NCBI GenBank assembly: GCA_948470475.1
Contig: OX419346.1
Coordinates: 3,700,231-3,764,230 of the forward strand
DNA from: Galaxea fascicularis
Lineage: Eukaryota; Cnidaria; Anthozoa; Scleractinia; Euphylliidae
Length of the DNA stretch: 64,000 bases
Direction: 5' to 3'
In this document: in pieces, positions 1 to 8,123 of the stretch
How the letters are laid out: each line of letters begins with the position of its first letter
How positions within the stretch are numbered: position 1 is the first letter of the stretch
Made by a program: the position numbers and the translations under genes
The notes under the pieces: generated by a model
Database searches by the model: none
The model's input: the letters and a program-made list of their open reading frames with translations, nothing else
Told to the model about the DNA's origin: nothing

Positions 1-205
1 TTTCGGACTGTCTTCGGGATTTGCCGACATTTTCTTGGATGTGCTTCTCATCATCATCGCCCTGGATCGTGGACGTCGTCACCGGAATCTCCCGCTTAGT
101 TGCGCGAAATTGAATTCACCTCTCACGTTTCACTTGACAGTTTATACACAGCTCTGTGCAAGTGAAGCTTTTGTAGTAAGGTTCAACCAGACAATTAACT
201 TATGA
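1..205 (+). CDS. 3' part of a small hydrophobic ORF (cut by window edge)
   Basis: Duplicate of the end of the frame at 5178-5471; the residues encoded here are identical to that copy, ending at TGA 203-205. It begins in mid-frame because the window starts inside the duplicated unit. The segment includes a run of Ile/Leu typical of a membrane helix (DVLLIIIAL). No family recognised. It overlaps a charged minus-strand frame, so at most one of the two is likely to be real. Confidence 0.25.
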   Translation, partial: FGLSSGFADIFLDVLLIIIALDRGRRHRNLPLSCAKLNSPLTFHLTVYTQLCASEAFVVRFNQTINL

Positions 206-713
206 CTTTGGATACTAGAGACTGCAGGCCATTCAACTATGAATAGGGAGACCTGATTTGGCCATCCCTTGCAAGTTGAGTGGGTTCTCTAGTTATAGGA
301 AAACAGTTCGTATAGCCTCGCAATAGTTGGTCAGCGTTAGTTCCAAAATTAGCTTACGAAATTGATTTACCGTGTTGCAAAGAAAAAGGAAAAATGAAAA
401 GGAAAGAACCGAATAGAAAATAGGAAAGGAAGCGAAATACCTTGAAAAGGTTCTTCAGCTATCTTGGCTGCGAGTTTTTTCCTGCTGACTTCCACCTTTG
501 CGAGGGTAGATTAGTTAATTGAACTTTAGTGGCTCACAAAGTAATCTGCGATAAAACTGTTCTTTTCAGAAAAAAGTCAACTCTTATCGCAAGTTGCTCA
601 TAGGGTTTCATGGGACAATGCACACACAGTAGCTTAGCTGAGATCGTTTACAATTATTGTAAGCGTACGCAGTCTTCGAGATCACTCTACTGCGCAGAAT
701 CGTCACCAAGCAT
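206..713. other. Non-coding interval
   Basis: AT-rich spacer, duplicated at 5472-5979 with only a few substitutions. It contains a purine-rich stretch near 380-440 and a pyrimidine-AG acceptor-like site at about 570-576 (GTTCTTTTCAG). No convincing coding frame or RNA gene was seen. Confidence 0.5.
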
Positions 714-1193
714 CTATGAAGAGTCAGTCCTAGTTAGTTTGAGAAAGTGACAGATAAATGGGAGGATTTTCTGACTATGGCAGCGTTGACACTTAGACGA
801 ACGGACGAGTCTTCTTGTTAAAATGTCTGCCTTGTGGGAGGAACCTCTTGTTAGGAAGCCCTGTATTGCACCACGCAGGCGCAGATCGTCTACCGATGGT
901 CGGTAGTCGTAGGAAGTCTTCACGACGAAGGCAGAAGAGCTCCTTGAAAACGGTACCTTGGTCATGTTGCGGTCGATCCTGTCACTGAAAGTCTTTACCG
1001 CACCCTGAGAGGCCTTCGAGCCGTACGTGGTAAATGCATTGATGGTATGCATTGGGGCCCCGTGGTTGTGTCTACGGCTGGAAGCCTTTCTTGTGCACCA
1101 AGCGGCCTTTGAATCATTGGGATCAGTAGAACGCGCGGAGCCATTTGCGGTAAGTGCTGGAAGTGAAGAGGCCGGCCGAAGAAAGAAGAACAA
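714..1193 (-). CDS. Uncharacterised basic protein, probable exon (copy A)
   Basis: Open minus-strand frame of 159 codons. The 5' end of the frame begins at TTG, which is not a normal eukaryotic start. The first ATG is at 1052-1050, giving 112 residues starting MHTINAFTTYGSK. From that ATG the third codon positions are strongly G/C (runs such as ACC ATC, TTC GTC GTG AAG, TAC GAC TAC) although the surrounding DNA is AT-rich, which is the best evidence that it is coding. The product is basic and Ser-rich with a motif KTSYDYRPSVDDLRLRG, and the C-terminal third loses the codon bias, so a splice donor may lie near there. The copy at 5980-6459 differs by one residue (Cys to Arg in the pre-ATG part). 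I do not recognise the family. Confidence 0.5.
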   Translation of the reverse strand: MFFFLRPASSLPALTANGSARSTDPNDSKAAWCTRKASSRRHNHGAPMHTINAFTTYGSKASQGAVKTFSDRIDRNMTKVPFSRSSSAFVVKTSYDYRPSVDDLRLRGAIQGFLTRGSSHKADILTRRLVRSSKCQRCHSQKILPFICHFLKLTRTDSS

Positions 1194-1319
1194 AGATCGT
1201 GAGCAATCGTCAACAGCATCTTGTGTAGTTAGTGTAAGTAGGTGAGGTTACTGCCTGTGTGGTGATGAATCAAGAAGACGACCAAGCACCTGTCCAGTGG
1301 ATAACAGGCTATTGCATTG

Positions 1320-1869
1320 AGAACTTATTTTAGCCATCGTGTCTTATTCAAATGAATTTTGTGGAGATAAGCAGGGGGAACAAGAGGCAAATGATTTCTC
1401 GATGCAAAATGCCTGTTTCAGGTAGAAGAGAAGACAGATTAGGGGACATGTAGTTTTACCTTAAATAACTGTTTCAGCTAACGTTGTCCTTCGAAATTCA
1501 GAATATTACAAGTGCCGTGAAACTCCGGGGAAAGAGAAACATTCACACAAAATAGAAGGAAAAAAGCTTTTGTTTTCTTTTTGTTGGTCATGTTTTGATT
1601 TTGAAAAGGTTTTTTTCGGACAACGATGGTTTAAACAGCTAATGTAATTGGCCGGCCAGAGTCGTCTTCAAGATTAATCCGATCTTCTCGCCGCCCCCTC
1701 AACGATGCCGACCACGGCCTTTACTGCTGCCACTGACTCTTTGACGAACCTTTAAAGATGCGCCCTGGATGGATATGGATCCGGAGGCCCAGCAACCCAA
1801 AACAGGTACGGCCGATTTACATTGGGCAATTTCTGTTTCATACTCGAGCGGAAGTCGTCAGGATTAGGA
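1320..1869. other. Non-coding interval
   Basis: Spacer between two minus-strand coding frames, duplicated at 6586-7135. It includes a T-rich stretch near 1560-1620 and a GC-rich patch near 1690-1730. No supported gene seen. Confidence 0.5.
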
Positions 1870-2184
1870 TCAAAAACCGGACAAGAAAATCTTGTAGTCG
1901 TTAAAAATTGACTCGCGTTGAATAAAATTCTTCATCTCAGTTAAATTGATTACGGAAACTGTGAACCGAAGTTGCCCCATGTCAATTTGCCCGAGGTTCA
2001 TAGGGACACCAGGTATGTTGAGATTTTTCTGTGTATAGATAGGTAAGACGTAAGGCGTTTGGTTTTCGAGTTCGGGTTCAAGTTTCATCGACTCTTGTTC
2101 GGCCTTCGATTGTTCATTCGATACGAAGTCATCTTCTGAGTAAAGGCACTTGGTATCGACAAGATATCGATAGCAAGCCGTCAA
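1870..2184 (-). CDS. Uncharacterised protein, probable terminal exon (copy A)
   Basis: Minus-strand open frame of about 104 codons ending at TGA near 1870, with a balanced, protein-like composition: an acidic N-terminal half (SEDDF, EPELENQ) and a conserved-looking C-terminal half with NIPGVPMNLGQ and LRFTVSVINLTEMKNF. The nominal start is TTG at 2184. An acceptor-like CAG lies just upstream on this strand and leaves the frame open, so I read this as a last exon rather than a complete gene. Family not recognised. The B copy differs at several residues. Confidence 0.45.
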   Translation of the reverse strand: MTACYRYLVDTKCLYSEDDFVSNEQSKAEQESMKLEPELENQTPYVLPIYTQKNLNIPGVPMNLGQIDMGQLRFTVSVINLTEMKNFIQRESIFNDYKIFLSGF

Positions 2185-2349
2185 TAGCGATTTCTGCGTG
2201 TTCTTCTAGGATACCCTGGGGTGTTTCATTCGAGGCGTCGAGTTTTAAGGACGTATGAACACCCCTTGGTTTCTCTGGAAGCTAAATTTCTAAGGAGCGC
2301 ACCCTACCTCATCTAACGTAAGTAAATTGTGCACCTAACAGATGGAATG

Positions 2350-2446
2350 AATAAAGTCTGAAAACTGAAATGTTGTCTGTGTCTTTATTCTATAGCTAAG
2401 CAATAGGTAGCAGCAGCAATACTAACCATTGATTGTTTTATTTCAG
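2350..2446 (+). promoter_or_regulatory. Poly(A)/3' splice site module 1 (copy A)
   Basis: AATAAA at 2350-2355 is followed by a GT-rich element (TGTTGTCTGTGTC, about 2370-2383), a perfect branch site TACTAAC at 2420-2426, and a pyrimidine tract ending in TTTCAG at 2441-2446. Branch-to-AG distance is 20 nt. The order is what one expects at the junction between the end of one transcript unit and the acceptor of the next exon. A short exon-like stretch of about 50 nt follows before the next module. Confidence 0.6.
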
Positions 2447-2481
2447 GAACGGTAAACTTGTAGAACAGCTGTTTTGCTTAT

Positions 2482-2596
2482 AATAAACTTGACAAAAACA
2501 AAACGAGTTGTCCGTGTGTTTCTCTAATAAAATACCTTTTAAGGTATTAACTAAACGACTAACTGATTTTCTTTTTCAGGAAACTTTTCTTTTCAG
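2482..2596 (+). promoter_or_regulatory. Poly(A)/3' splice site module 2 (copy A)
   Basis: AATAAA 2482-2487, GT-rich element about 2507-2522, branch site GACTAAC 2557-2563, then two tandem acceptors: CTTTTTCAG ending at 2579 and CTTTTCAG ending at 2596. The first lies 97 nt after the start of AATAAA, nearly the same as in module 1. The following exon-like stretch runs to the next AATAAA. Confidence 0.6.
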
Positions 2597-2653
2597 GATC
2601 GTCTTCTTCGGAATATCGCATCGCAAATTGTTGTGTAACTGACTACTTAAATC

Positions 2654-2744
2654 AATAAAGTTTGACACAAAAAGAAAAAGTTGTCTTTGTTTTCTTCCTA
2701 CTAACTTGTCACGGAAGTTTCTTTTCACCGATTTCTCTTTTCAG
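2654..2744 (+). promoter_or_regulatory. Poly(A)/3' splice site module 3 (copy A)
   Basis: AATAAA 2654-2659, GT-rich element about 2680-2692, branch site TACTAAC 2699-2705, acceptor TCTTTTCAG ending at 2744. In copy B an extra CAG is created upstream (TTTTCAGCG), giving tandem acceptors there. The second segmental duplication begins inside the B copy of this module. Confidence 0.6.
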
Positions 2745-2794
2745 GTTTTCGTCTTCGTGAGTAATAACTGTAATTGCTTAATACTATGGCGAAA

Positions 2795-2860
2795 AATAAA
2801 GCATATGAACACAAAGTTGTCTGTGTGTTTTCTTTGACTAACATAAATTCTGTATTTCAG
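2795..2860 (+). promoter_or_regulatory. Poly(A)/3' splice site module 4 (copy A)
   Basis: AATAAA 2795-2800, GT-rich element about 2815-2830, branch site GACTAAC 2836-2842, acceptor TGTATTTCAG ending at 2860. This is the most compact module (66 bp). It leads into a longer exon-like segment that ends at the donor at 3137. Confidence 0.6.
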
Positions 2861-3136
2861 CAACAGCGTTTGTGTTGTTTTCTTTTGTTCGTAAAATTCA
2901 ATTTTGGAATGCATCGTCTCAAGTGATATCTACGTTTCTCATCGACATTTCGTCAAATTACCCTCAAGATATGTGGAAGATTCCGATTGGTGGGCCTTCA
3001 GGAGCCTTCGTGTCCTTGAAGGGGTGCGCAGGCCGCAGTGTTCAAACCAGATCATTTTAGTGCGTCCTTGACGAAGCACGAAAGATTGTGGTCGTTCCGA
3101 GTGATCATGACTGGCAGAAGTATGCAAGTCCTCAAG
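2861..3136 (+). ncRNA. Candidate exon of a spliced transcript (copy A)
   Basis: Bounded by the module 4 acceptor and a strong donor, CTCAAG|GTAAGCC, at 3137. Copy A has a 60-codon open frame through part of it, but copies B and C carry a 1-bp indel and stops in that frame, so conserved coding is not supported. It may be an untranslated or long non-coding RNA exon. The donor is conserved in all three copies (8391 and 13302). Confidence 0.3.
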
Positions 3137-3196
3137 GTAAGCCACATGATTTGATATTACGAGTTTTATTGACGAAATGGTGTGATTAGTTCTCAG

Positions 3197-3267
3197 CTCT
3201 TCAAGGCAAGAGCGTTAGCAGACAAGCTTGGCTATCCAAGATAGAGATGACAAAGGCGACACTAACT
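3197..3267 (+). ncRNA. Candidate internal exon (copy A)
   Basis: 71-nt segment between the acceptor TTAGTTCTCAG (ending 3196) and the donor AACT|GTAAGTAT at 3268. The homologous segment at 8451-8519 is 69 nt, a length change that would shift a reading frame, so this looks like a non-coding exon. Copy C has the same form as B. Confidence 0.3.
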
Positions 3268-3607
3268 GTAAGTATAATTATACGGATACCCACAAAGTTA
3301 GCATCATTTGACGTGATCGCGTGGTCTCTGTGTAGTTCTTAACAAACCGCCGAGAGGTGATACCAAATGTCATAAAAATACGAAAACAAGGAATCCATAA
3401 CGAGGGAACTGAGGTTTGTTTTATGGTTAGAACGCTTCATGAAAGATTGAAAGCAGCTTATAATGGTCATCGTAGAGAAAACATTCACTATGCGAAATCG
3501 GATTCAAAGTCAGCTGGTTGTCTCACAACGAAAAGTTCCCCAAATGAATTTCGGATCAAAAGTAACTTTAGTATGATTCTGGTTAACTTGTGTTTTATTT
3601 ATTACAG

Positions 3608-3711
3608 AACTGTTCTTGTGAAGCTCGTATTTAGCGGAATGAAGAGGCCAGCCAATTACAATCATGAACTGTGACTCATTGGGTGGTATCTTGGGATGGG
3701 TGTTAGGCCAG
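3608..3711 (+). ncRNA. Candidate exon, acceptor lost in other copies
   Basis: Segment after a strong acceptor (TTATTTATTACAG ending 3607), ending at the donor GGCCAG|GTTAGT at 3712. All frames contain stops. In copies B and C the acceptor AG is replaced by TG (8886-8887 and 13797-13798), while the donor is kept. Confidence 0.28.
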
Positions 3712-4165
3712 GTTAGTATCGAAGGAGGCACTGGAGTAGTTTTCATGGAAGTCAAACACTTAAGGTTTTGCCTTTAAAGGTTGACATACTAGAGGAATAA
3801 AACTCGAAATGCCACTTGCTACCACGGAAATATACTGCACACATCTAAAAAAAAGATGAGGCTATGGCGAGAATCAAATGCCTGTTTTTCATTTTTGCAT
3901 ACTCTTCTAAAGTTGGACATATAGGAGATTCACTGTAACTGAGTTAAGGGCATTGAGGGGGTTCTACCCCCCTGGGAAGAGCTCTATGGATTTAAGTCAA
4001 TCTAATGTAGCTCTAGTGAGCTTGTATTTAAAATGCATACTAACCCTTTCAAAAGCCTTGTCTAGATAATAAACAGAACGATGCACCATAATGACATTGC
4101 AGCCCGGTTAGACCCAACCTCAGGAGCATTGTATAAAGAAGTGGAAGAATCTGTAGATTGTGAGG
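3712..4165. other. Non-coding interval (copy A)
   Basis: AT-rich sequence with a G-run/C-run pair at about 3955-3973 (GAGGGGG..CCCCCC), present also in B at about 9235-9253 and in C, which could form a short hairpin. No coding frame supported. Confidence 0.4.
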
Positions 4166-4351
4166 TCAGTAGCCATGCAGTGAATCGAGGTAGATTATTA
4201 TGGGATTTAGACCAGTGAATCTTTGCTTTCCTGACAAAGCTCTCGTGACAAGAGCGAGAGATTCAATGCGAACTTTAATTTCTAGGCACCTTACAAGCGA
4301 GTTTGCTGCCCGCTTACTAATCTTTTGTCGAAGTTTGTTTTTCTGTTCCAT
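4166..4351 (-). CDS. Hypothetical 61-residue ORF
   Basis: ATG-initiated minus-strand frame (ATG at 4351), basic N-terminus (MEQKNKLRQKISKR). Only the C-terminal end (GKQRFTGLN) falls in the duplicated block; copy B has the similar SKQRFMGLN but a wholly different upstream sequence, so the frame spans the homology breakpoint. No family recognised; it may be a chance ORF. Confidence 0.15.
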   Translation of the reverse strand: MEQKNKLRQKISKRAANSLVRCLEIKVRIESLALVTRALSGKQRFTGLNPIIIYLDSLHGY

Positions 4352-4827
4352 GTCTAAATTTTATTGAGGTTTTCAATACCTTGGACAGTCAGAAGTATAA
4401 GCTTATTGTGAAAATACTGAAGTATTTCGATAGTTAAAGGAGCAACAGTAACCACCAGGTTCATTGTTTTATTTCTATATTGTTTTGTTATGGTTATAGC
4501 TATGCTTATGTTCGACGCTGATGTGTAGTTACCTTTCGGAAGTTGTTATTAAATATTTGTCCGATCTTATTGATATCCAGTACCTTCAGTTTTATGGTCC
4601 ATAATTTGCAGAATGCGTTGGTTTACGCCTACGTTTTTATCCACAGATTGCCTTGGATTCCTTGATTCTGATTGTTACCCTAAAAATTCCACCGCTCAAC
4701 GCCTAAGCCACAGCCTAGCCTTGCCTGAGTCACAGGACATGTACTCCGTGTCGGGATGAGATCTATATCGTAAGCCAGGAGCTGGCCTCAGCCCCACCAC
4801 GGCAGATTAACACGTTTTAACTTCACA
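4352..4827. other. Non-coding interval unique to copy A tail
   Basis: Part of the 4230-5266 segment that has no counterpart after copy B. AT-rich to about 4650, then C-rich on the + strand. No gene seen. Confidence 0.45.
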
Positions 4828-4951
4828 TCAGATCAATCCAGTTACCAGCTTCAAATCAGACCAACCTAGCCCAGTTACCAGCTTAACAGCACACCAACCC
4901 AGCCCAGTTAACAGCATCAAATCAGATCAACCCAGCCCAGTTACAGTTTCA
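4828..4951 (+). repeat. 31-33 bp minisatellite, about four units
   Basis: Imperfect tandem units with the form CAGATCAACCCAGCCCAGTT followed by an (A/C)CAGC-TCAAAT-like tail, starting near 4828, 4857, 4890 and 4923. Unit length varies by a few bases and substitutions are scattered, so it is an old, short array. Confidence 0.7.
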
Positions 4952-5016
4952 CATTTTCCTGATGTTCGACTCTGATTTGCGGTCAGTAATATTCCTTGTG
5001 GGTTGGGATAAGGGGG

Positions 5017-5023
5017 TATATAG
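5017..5023 (+). promoter_or_regulatory. Candidate TATA box
   Basis: TATATAG preceded by a G-run (AAGGGGG) at 5011-5016. A start site would be expected near 5045-5050, upstream of the ATG at 5178. A short upstream ATG frame at 5140 would precede the main ORF. The downstream ORF is itself uncertain. Confidence 0.35.
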
Positions 5024-5126
5024 AGCTCTGGATGAACCTTACAAAGCATACCATCCACACACACCTTCGATCGGCCAGAAGTCACCGGACTTGTTATTCG
5101 GCTTATTATAATTGTAGTTAGTTTAG

Positions 5127-5348
5127 CTAGCGGGTCCCATGGGTTGGTTGGCTCCTGCCCTTAGGCTCCTTTAAGTAATGGGTTGTTTTGCAGGTTATTC
5201 GATTGCTAATTTGAATTCGGTTTTTGTTCGGATTAGGTTCGGTCTGACTTGGTCTTTTTCGGCTTTTTTCGGACTGTCTTCGGGATTTGCCGACATTTTC
5301 TTGGATGTGCTTCTCATCATCATCGCCCTGGATCGTGGACGTCGTCAC
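5127..5348 (-). CDS. Charged, disordered-type ORF opposite 5178-5471
   Basis: Minus-strand frame of about 73 codons, Lys/Arg/Asp/Asn-rich (QGDDDEKHIQENVGKSRRQ). It has no ATG in its N-terminal part, so it would have to be an internal exon. The first ~15 codons use mostly G/C third positions. It competes with the hydrophobic plus-strand frame. In copy A only positions 1 to about 82 of it lie inside the window. Confidence 0.28.
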   Translation of the reverse strand: MTTSTIQGDDDEKHIQENVGKSRRQSEKSRKRPSQTEPNPNKNRIQISNRITCKTTHYLKEPKGRSQPTHGTR

Positions 5349-5471
5349 CGGAATCTCCCGCTTAGTTGCGCGAAATTGAATTCACCTCTCACGTTTCACT
5401 TGACAGTTTATACACAGCTCTGTGCAAGTGAAGCTTTTGTAGTAAGGTTCAACCAGACAATTAACTTATGA
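5178..5471 (+). CDS. Hypothetical 97-residue hydrophobic ORF
   Basis: ATG at 5178 with purine at -3 and G at +4. The middle is hydrophobic (LTWSFSAFFGLSSGFADIF, then DVLLIIIAL) and could form one or two membrane helices; the C-terminal half is mixed. A TATA box lies about 155 bp upstream. The same DNA is open on the minus strand (5127-5348) as a charged protein, and antisense of such sequence tends to read as hydrophobic, so this may be a shadow. Confidence 0.28.
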   Translation: MGCFAGYSIANLNSVFVRIRFGLTWSFSAFFGLSSGFADIFLDVLLIIIALDRGRRHRNLPLSCAKLNSPLTFHLTVYTQLCASEAFVVRFNQTINL

Positions 5472-5979
5472 CTTAGGATACTAGAGACTGCAGGCCATTC
5501 AACTATGAATAGGGAGACCTGATTTGGCCATCCCTTGCAAGTTGAGTGGGTTCTCTAGTTATAGGAAAACAGTTCGTATAGCCTCGCAATAGTTGGTCAG
5601 CTTTAGTTCCAAAATTAGCTTACGAAATTGATTTACCGTGTTGCAAAGAAAAAGGAAAAATGAAAAGGAAAGAACCGAATAGAAAATAGGAAAGGAAGCG
5701 AAATACCTTGAAAAGGTTCTTCAGCTATCTTGGCTGCGAGTTTTTTCCTGCTGACTTCCACCTTTGCGAGGGTAGATTAGTTAATTGAACTTTAGTGGCT
5801 CACAAAGTAATCTGCGATAAAACTGTTCTTTTCAGAAAAAAGTCAACTCTTATCGCAAGTTGCTCATAGGGTTTCATGGGACAATGCACACACAGTAGCT
5901 TAGCTGAGATCGTTTACAATTATTGTAAGCGTACGCAGTCTTCGAGATCACTCTACTGCGCAGAATCGTCACCAAGCAT
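5472..5979. other. Non-coding interval (copy B)
   Basis: Duplicate of 206-713 with two or three substitutions. It carries the same acceptor-like site and purine-rich stretch. No gene supported. Confidence 0.45.
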
Positions 5980-6459
5980 CTATGAAGAGTCAGTCCTAGT
6001 TAGTTTGAGAAAGTGACAGATAAATGGGAGGATTTTCTGACTATGGCAGCGTTGACACTTAGACGAACGGACGAGTCTTCTTGTTAAAATGTCTGCCTTG
6101 TGGGAGGAACCTCTTGTTAGGAAGCCCTGTATTGCACCACGCAGGCGCAGATCGTCTACCGATGGTCGGTAGTCGTAGGAAGTCTTCACGACGAAGGCAG
6201 AAGAGCTCCTTGAAAACGGTACCTTGGTCATGTTGCGGTCGATCCTGTCACTGAAAGTCTTTACCGCACCCTGAGAGGCCTTCGAGCCGTACGTGGTAAA
6301 TGCATTGATGGTATGCATTGGGGCCCCGTGGTTGTGTCTACGGCTGGAAGCCTTTCTTGTGCGCCAAGCGGCCTTTGAATCATTGGGATCAGTAGAACGC
6401 GCGGAGCCATTTGCGGTAAGTGCTGGAAGTGAAGAGGCCGGCCGAAGAAAGAAGAACAA
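5980..6459 (-). CDS. Uncharacterised basic protein, probable exon (copy B)
   Basis: Duplicate of the frame at 714-1193, with its first ATG at 6318. It has the same G/C-ending codons and the same KTSYDYRPSVDDLRLRG segment. One substitution at + strand 6363 changes Cys to Arg upstream of the ATG. Near-identity between copies reflects recent duplication or conversion and says nothing about selection. Whether both copies are expressed cannot be judged from sequence. Confidence 0.5.
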   Translation of the reverse strand: MFFFLRPASSLPALTANGSARSTDPNDSKAAWRTRKASSRRHNHGAPMHTINAFTTYGSKASQGAVKTFSDRIDRNMTKVPFSRSSSAFVVKTSYDYRPSVDDLRLRGAIQGFLTRGSSHKADILTRRLVRSSKCQRCHSQKILPFICHFLKLTRTDSS

Positions 6460-6585
6460 AGATCGTGAGCAATCGTCAACAGCATCTTGTGTAGTTAGTG
6501 TAAGTAGGAGAGGTTACTGCCTGTGTGGTGATGAATCAAGAAGACGACCAAGCACCTGTCCAGTGGATAACAGGCTATTGCATTG

Positions 6586-7135
6586 AGAACTTATTTTAGC
6601 CATCGTGTCTTATTCAAATGAATTTTGTGGAGATAGGCAGGGGGAACAAGAGGCTAATGATTTCTCGATGCAAAATGCCTGTTTCAGGTAGAAGAGAAGA
6701 CAGATTAGGGGACATGTAGTTTTACCTTAAATAACTGTTTCAGCTAACGTTGTCCTTCGAAATTCAGAATATTACAAGTGCCGTGAAACTCCGGGGAAAG
6801 AGAAACATTCACACAAAATAGAAGGAAAAAAGCTTTTGTTTTCTTTTTGTTGGTCATGTTTTGATTTTGAAAAGGTTTTTTTCGGACAACGATGGTTTAA
6901 ACAGCTAATGTAATTGGCCGGCCAGAGTCGTCTTCAAGATTAATCCGATCTTCTCGCCGCCCCCTCAACGATGCCGACCACGGCCTTTACTGCTGCCACT
7001 GACCCTTTGACGAACCTTTAAAGATGCGCCCTGGATGGATATGGTTCCGGAGGCCCAGCAACCCAAAAGAGGTACGGCCGATTTACATTGGGCAATTTCT
7101 GTTTCATACTCGAGCGGAAGTCGTCAGGATTAGGA
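6586..7135. other. Non-coding interval (copy B)
   Basis: Duplicate of 1320-1869 with a handful of substitutions. No gene supported. Confidence 0.45.
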
Positions 7136-7450
7136 TCAAAAACCGGACAAGAAAATCTTGTAGTCGTTAAAAATTGACTCGCGTTGAATAAAATTCTTCA
7201 TCTCAGTTAAATTGATTACGGAAACTGTGAACCGAAGTTGCCCCATGCCAATTTGCCCGAGGTTCATAGGGACACCAGGTATGTTGAGATTTTTCTGTGT
7301 ATAGATAGGTAAGACGTAAGGCGTTTGGTTTTCGAGTTCGGGTTCGGGTTTCATCGACTCTTGTTCGGCCTTCGATTGTTCATTCGAAACGAAGTCATCT
7401 TCTGCGTAAAGGCGCTTGCAATCGACAACGTATCGATAGTAAGCCGTTAA
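7136..7450 (-). CDS. Uncharacterised protein, probable terminal exon (copy B)
   Basis: Duplicate of the frame at 1870-2184. The TTG that begins the A frame is TTA here, but the frame stays open through the same span, which supports an exon whose start lies upstream. Differences from A are mostly amino-acid changing: Asp to Gly after LGQI, Leu to Pro before EPE, and several in the YRY..VD segment. The first ATG is at 7354 and gives 72 residues. Confidence 0.42.
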   Translation of the reverse strand, partial: LTAYYRYVVDCKRLYAEDDFVSNEQSKAEQESMKPEPELENQTPYVLPIYTQKNLNIPGVPMNLGQIGMGQLRFTVSVINLTEMKNFIQRESIFNDYKIFLSGF

Positions 7451-7615
7451 TAGCGATTTCTGCGTGTTCTTCTAGGATACCCTGGGGTGTTTCATTCGAG
7501 GCGTCGAGTTTTAAGGACGTATGAACACCCCTTGGTTTCTCTGGAAGCTAAATTTCTAAGGAGCGCACCCTACCTCATCTAACGTAAGTAAATTGTGCAC
7601 CTAACAGATGGAATG

Positions 7616-8123
7616 AATAAAGTCTGAAAACTGAAATGTTGTCTGTGTCTTTATTCTATAGCTAGGCAATAGCTAGTAGCAGCAATACTAACCATTGATT
7701 GTTTTATTTCAGGAACGGTAAACTTGTAACAGCTGTTTTGCTTATAATAAACTTGACAAAAACAAAACGAGTTGTCCGTGTGTTTCTCTAATAAAATACC
7801 TTTTAAGGTATTAACTAAACGACTAACTGATTTTCTTTTTCAGAAAACTTTTCTTTTCAGGATAGTCTTCTTCGGAATATCGCATCGCAAATTGTTGTGT
7901 AACTGACTACTTAAATCAATAAAGTTTGACACAAAAAGAAAAAGTTGTCTTTGTTTTCTTCGTACTAACTTGTCACGGAAATTTCTTTTCAGCGATTTCT
8001 CTCTTCAGGTTTTCGTCCCATCGCTAATTGCTGTAATTGCTTAATACTATGACGAAAAATAAAGCATATGAACACAAAGTTGTCGGTGTGTTTTCTTTGA
8101 CTAACATAAATTCTATATTTCAG
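7616..8123 (+). promoter_or_regulatory. Poly(A)/3' splice site module array (copy B)
   Basis: Same four modules as at 2350-2860. AATAAA signals lie at 7616, 7746, 7918 and 8058; every branch site and final acceptor is preserved. Substitutions and small indels fall mainly in the exon-like stretches between modules, for example around 7726 (2-bp loss) and 8010-8030. A partial third copy (modules 3-4, AATAAA at 12969) lies at 12855-13034. Confidence 0.6.

Larger units (their letters stand above)
1..4229. repeat. Segmental duplication, copy A
   Basis: Positions 1 onward match 5267 onward at a constant offset of 5266 bp as far as about 2360. The offset then drifts through small indels (5264 to 5280) and the match is lost after 4229, at the shared GCTTT before the two copies diverge. 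From 1 to about 2360 I count roughly 20 mismatches (about 1%). From about 2870 to 4229 the copies differ far more, with several indels. The left end lies outside the window, so the true unit is longer. The tail 4230-5266 has no counterpart after copy B. Confidence 0.93.

Noticed and set aside
2939..3145. Minus-strand frame of 68 codons, also open in copies B and C (8201-8401, 13112-13312)
   Set aside because: It stays open between copies, but about nine of ten differences change the residue, there is no ATG-supported start, and the better splice signals are on the opposite strand.
3357..3674. Plus-strand frame of 105 codons
   Set aside because: It starts at a non-ATG codon, runs through a strong splice acceptor, and the copy B counterpart has different sequence and a stop at the same place. 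AT-ending codons suggest intron.
4237..4259. Small inverted repeat CTCTCG..CGAGAG
   Set aside because: A 6-bp stem with no T-run or conserved context; such stems are expected by chance.
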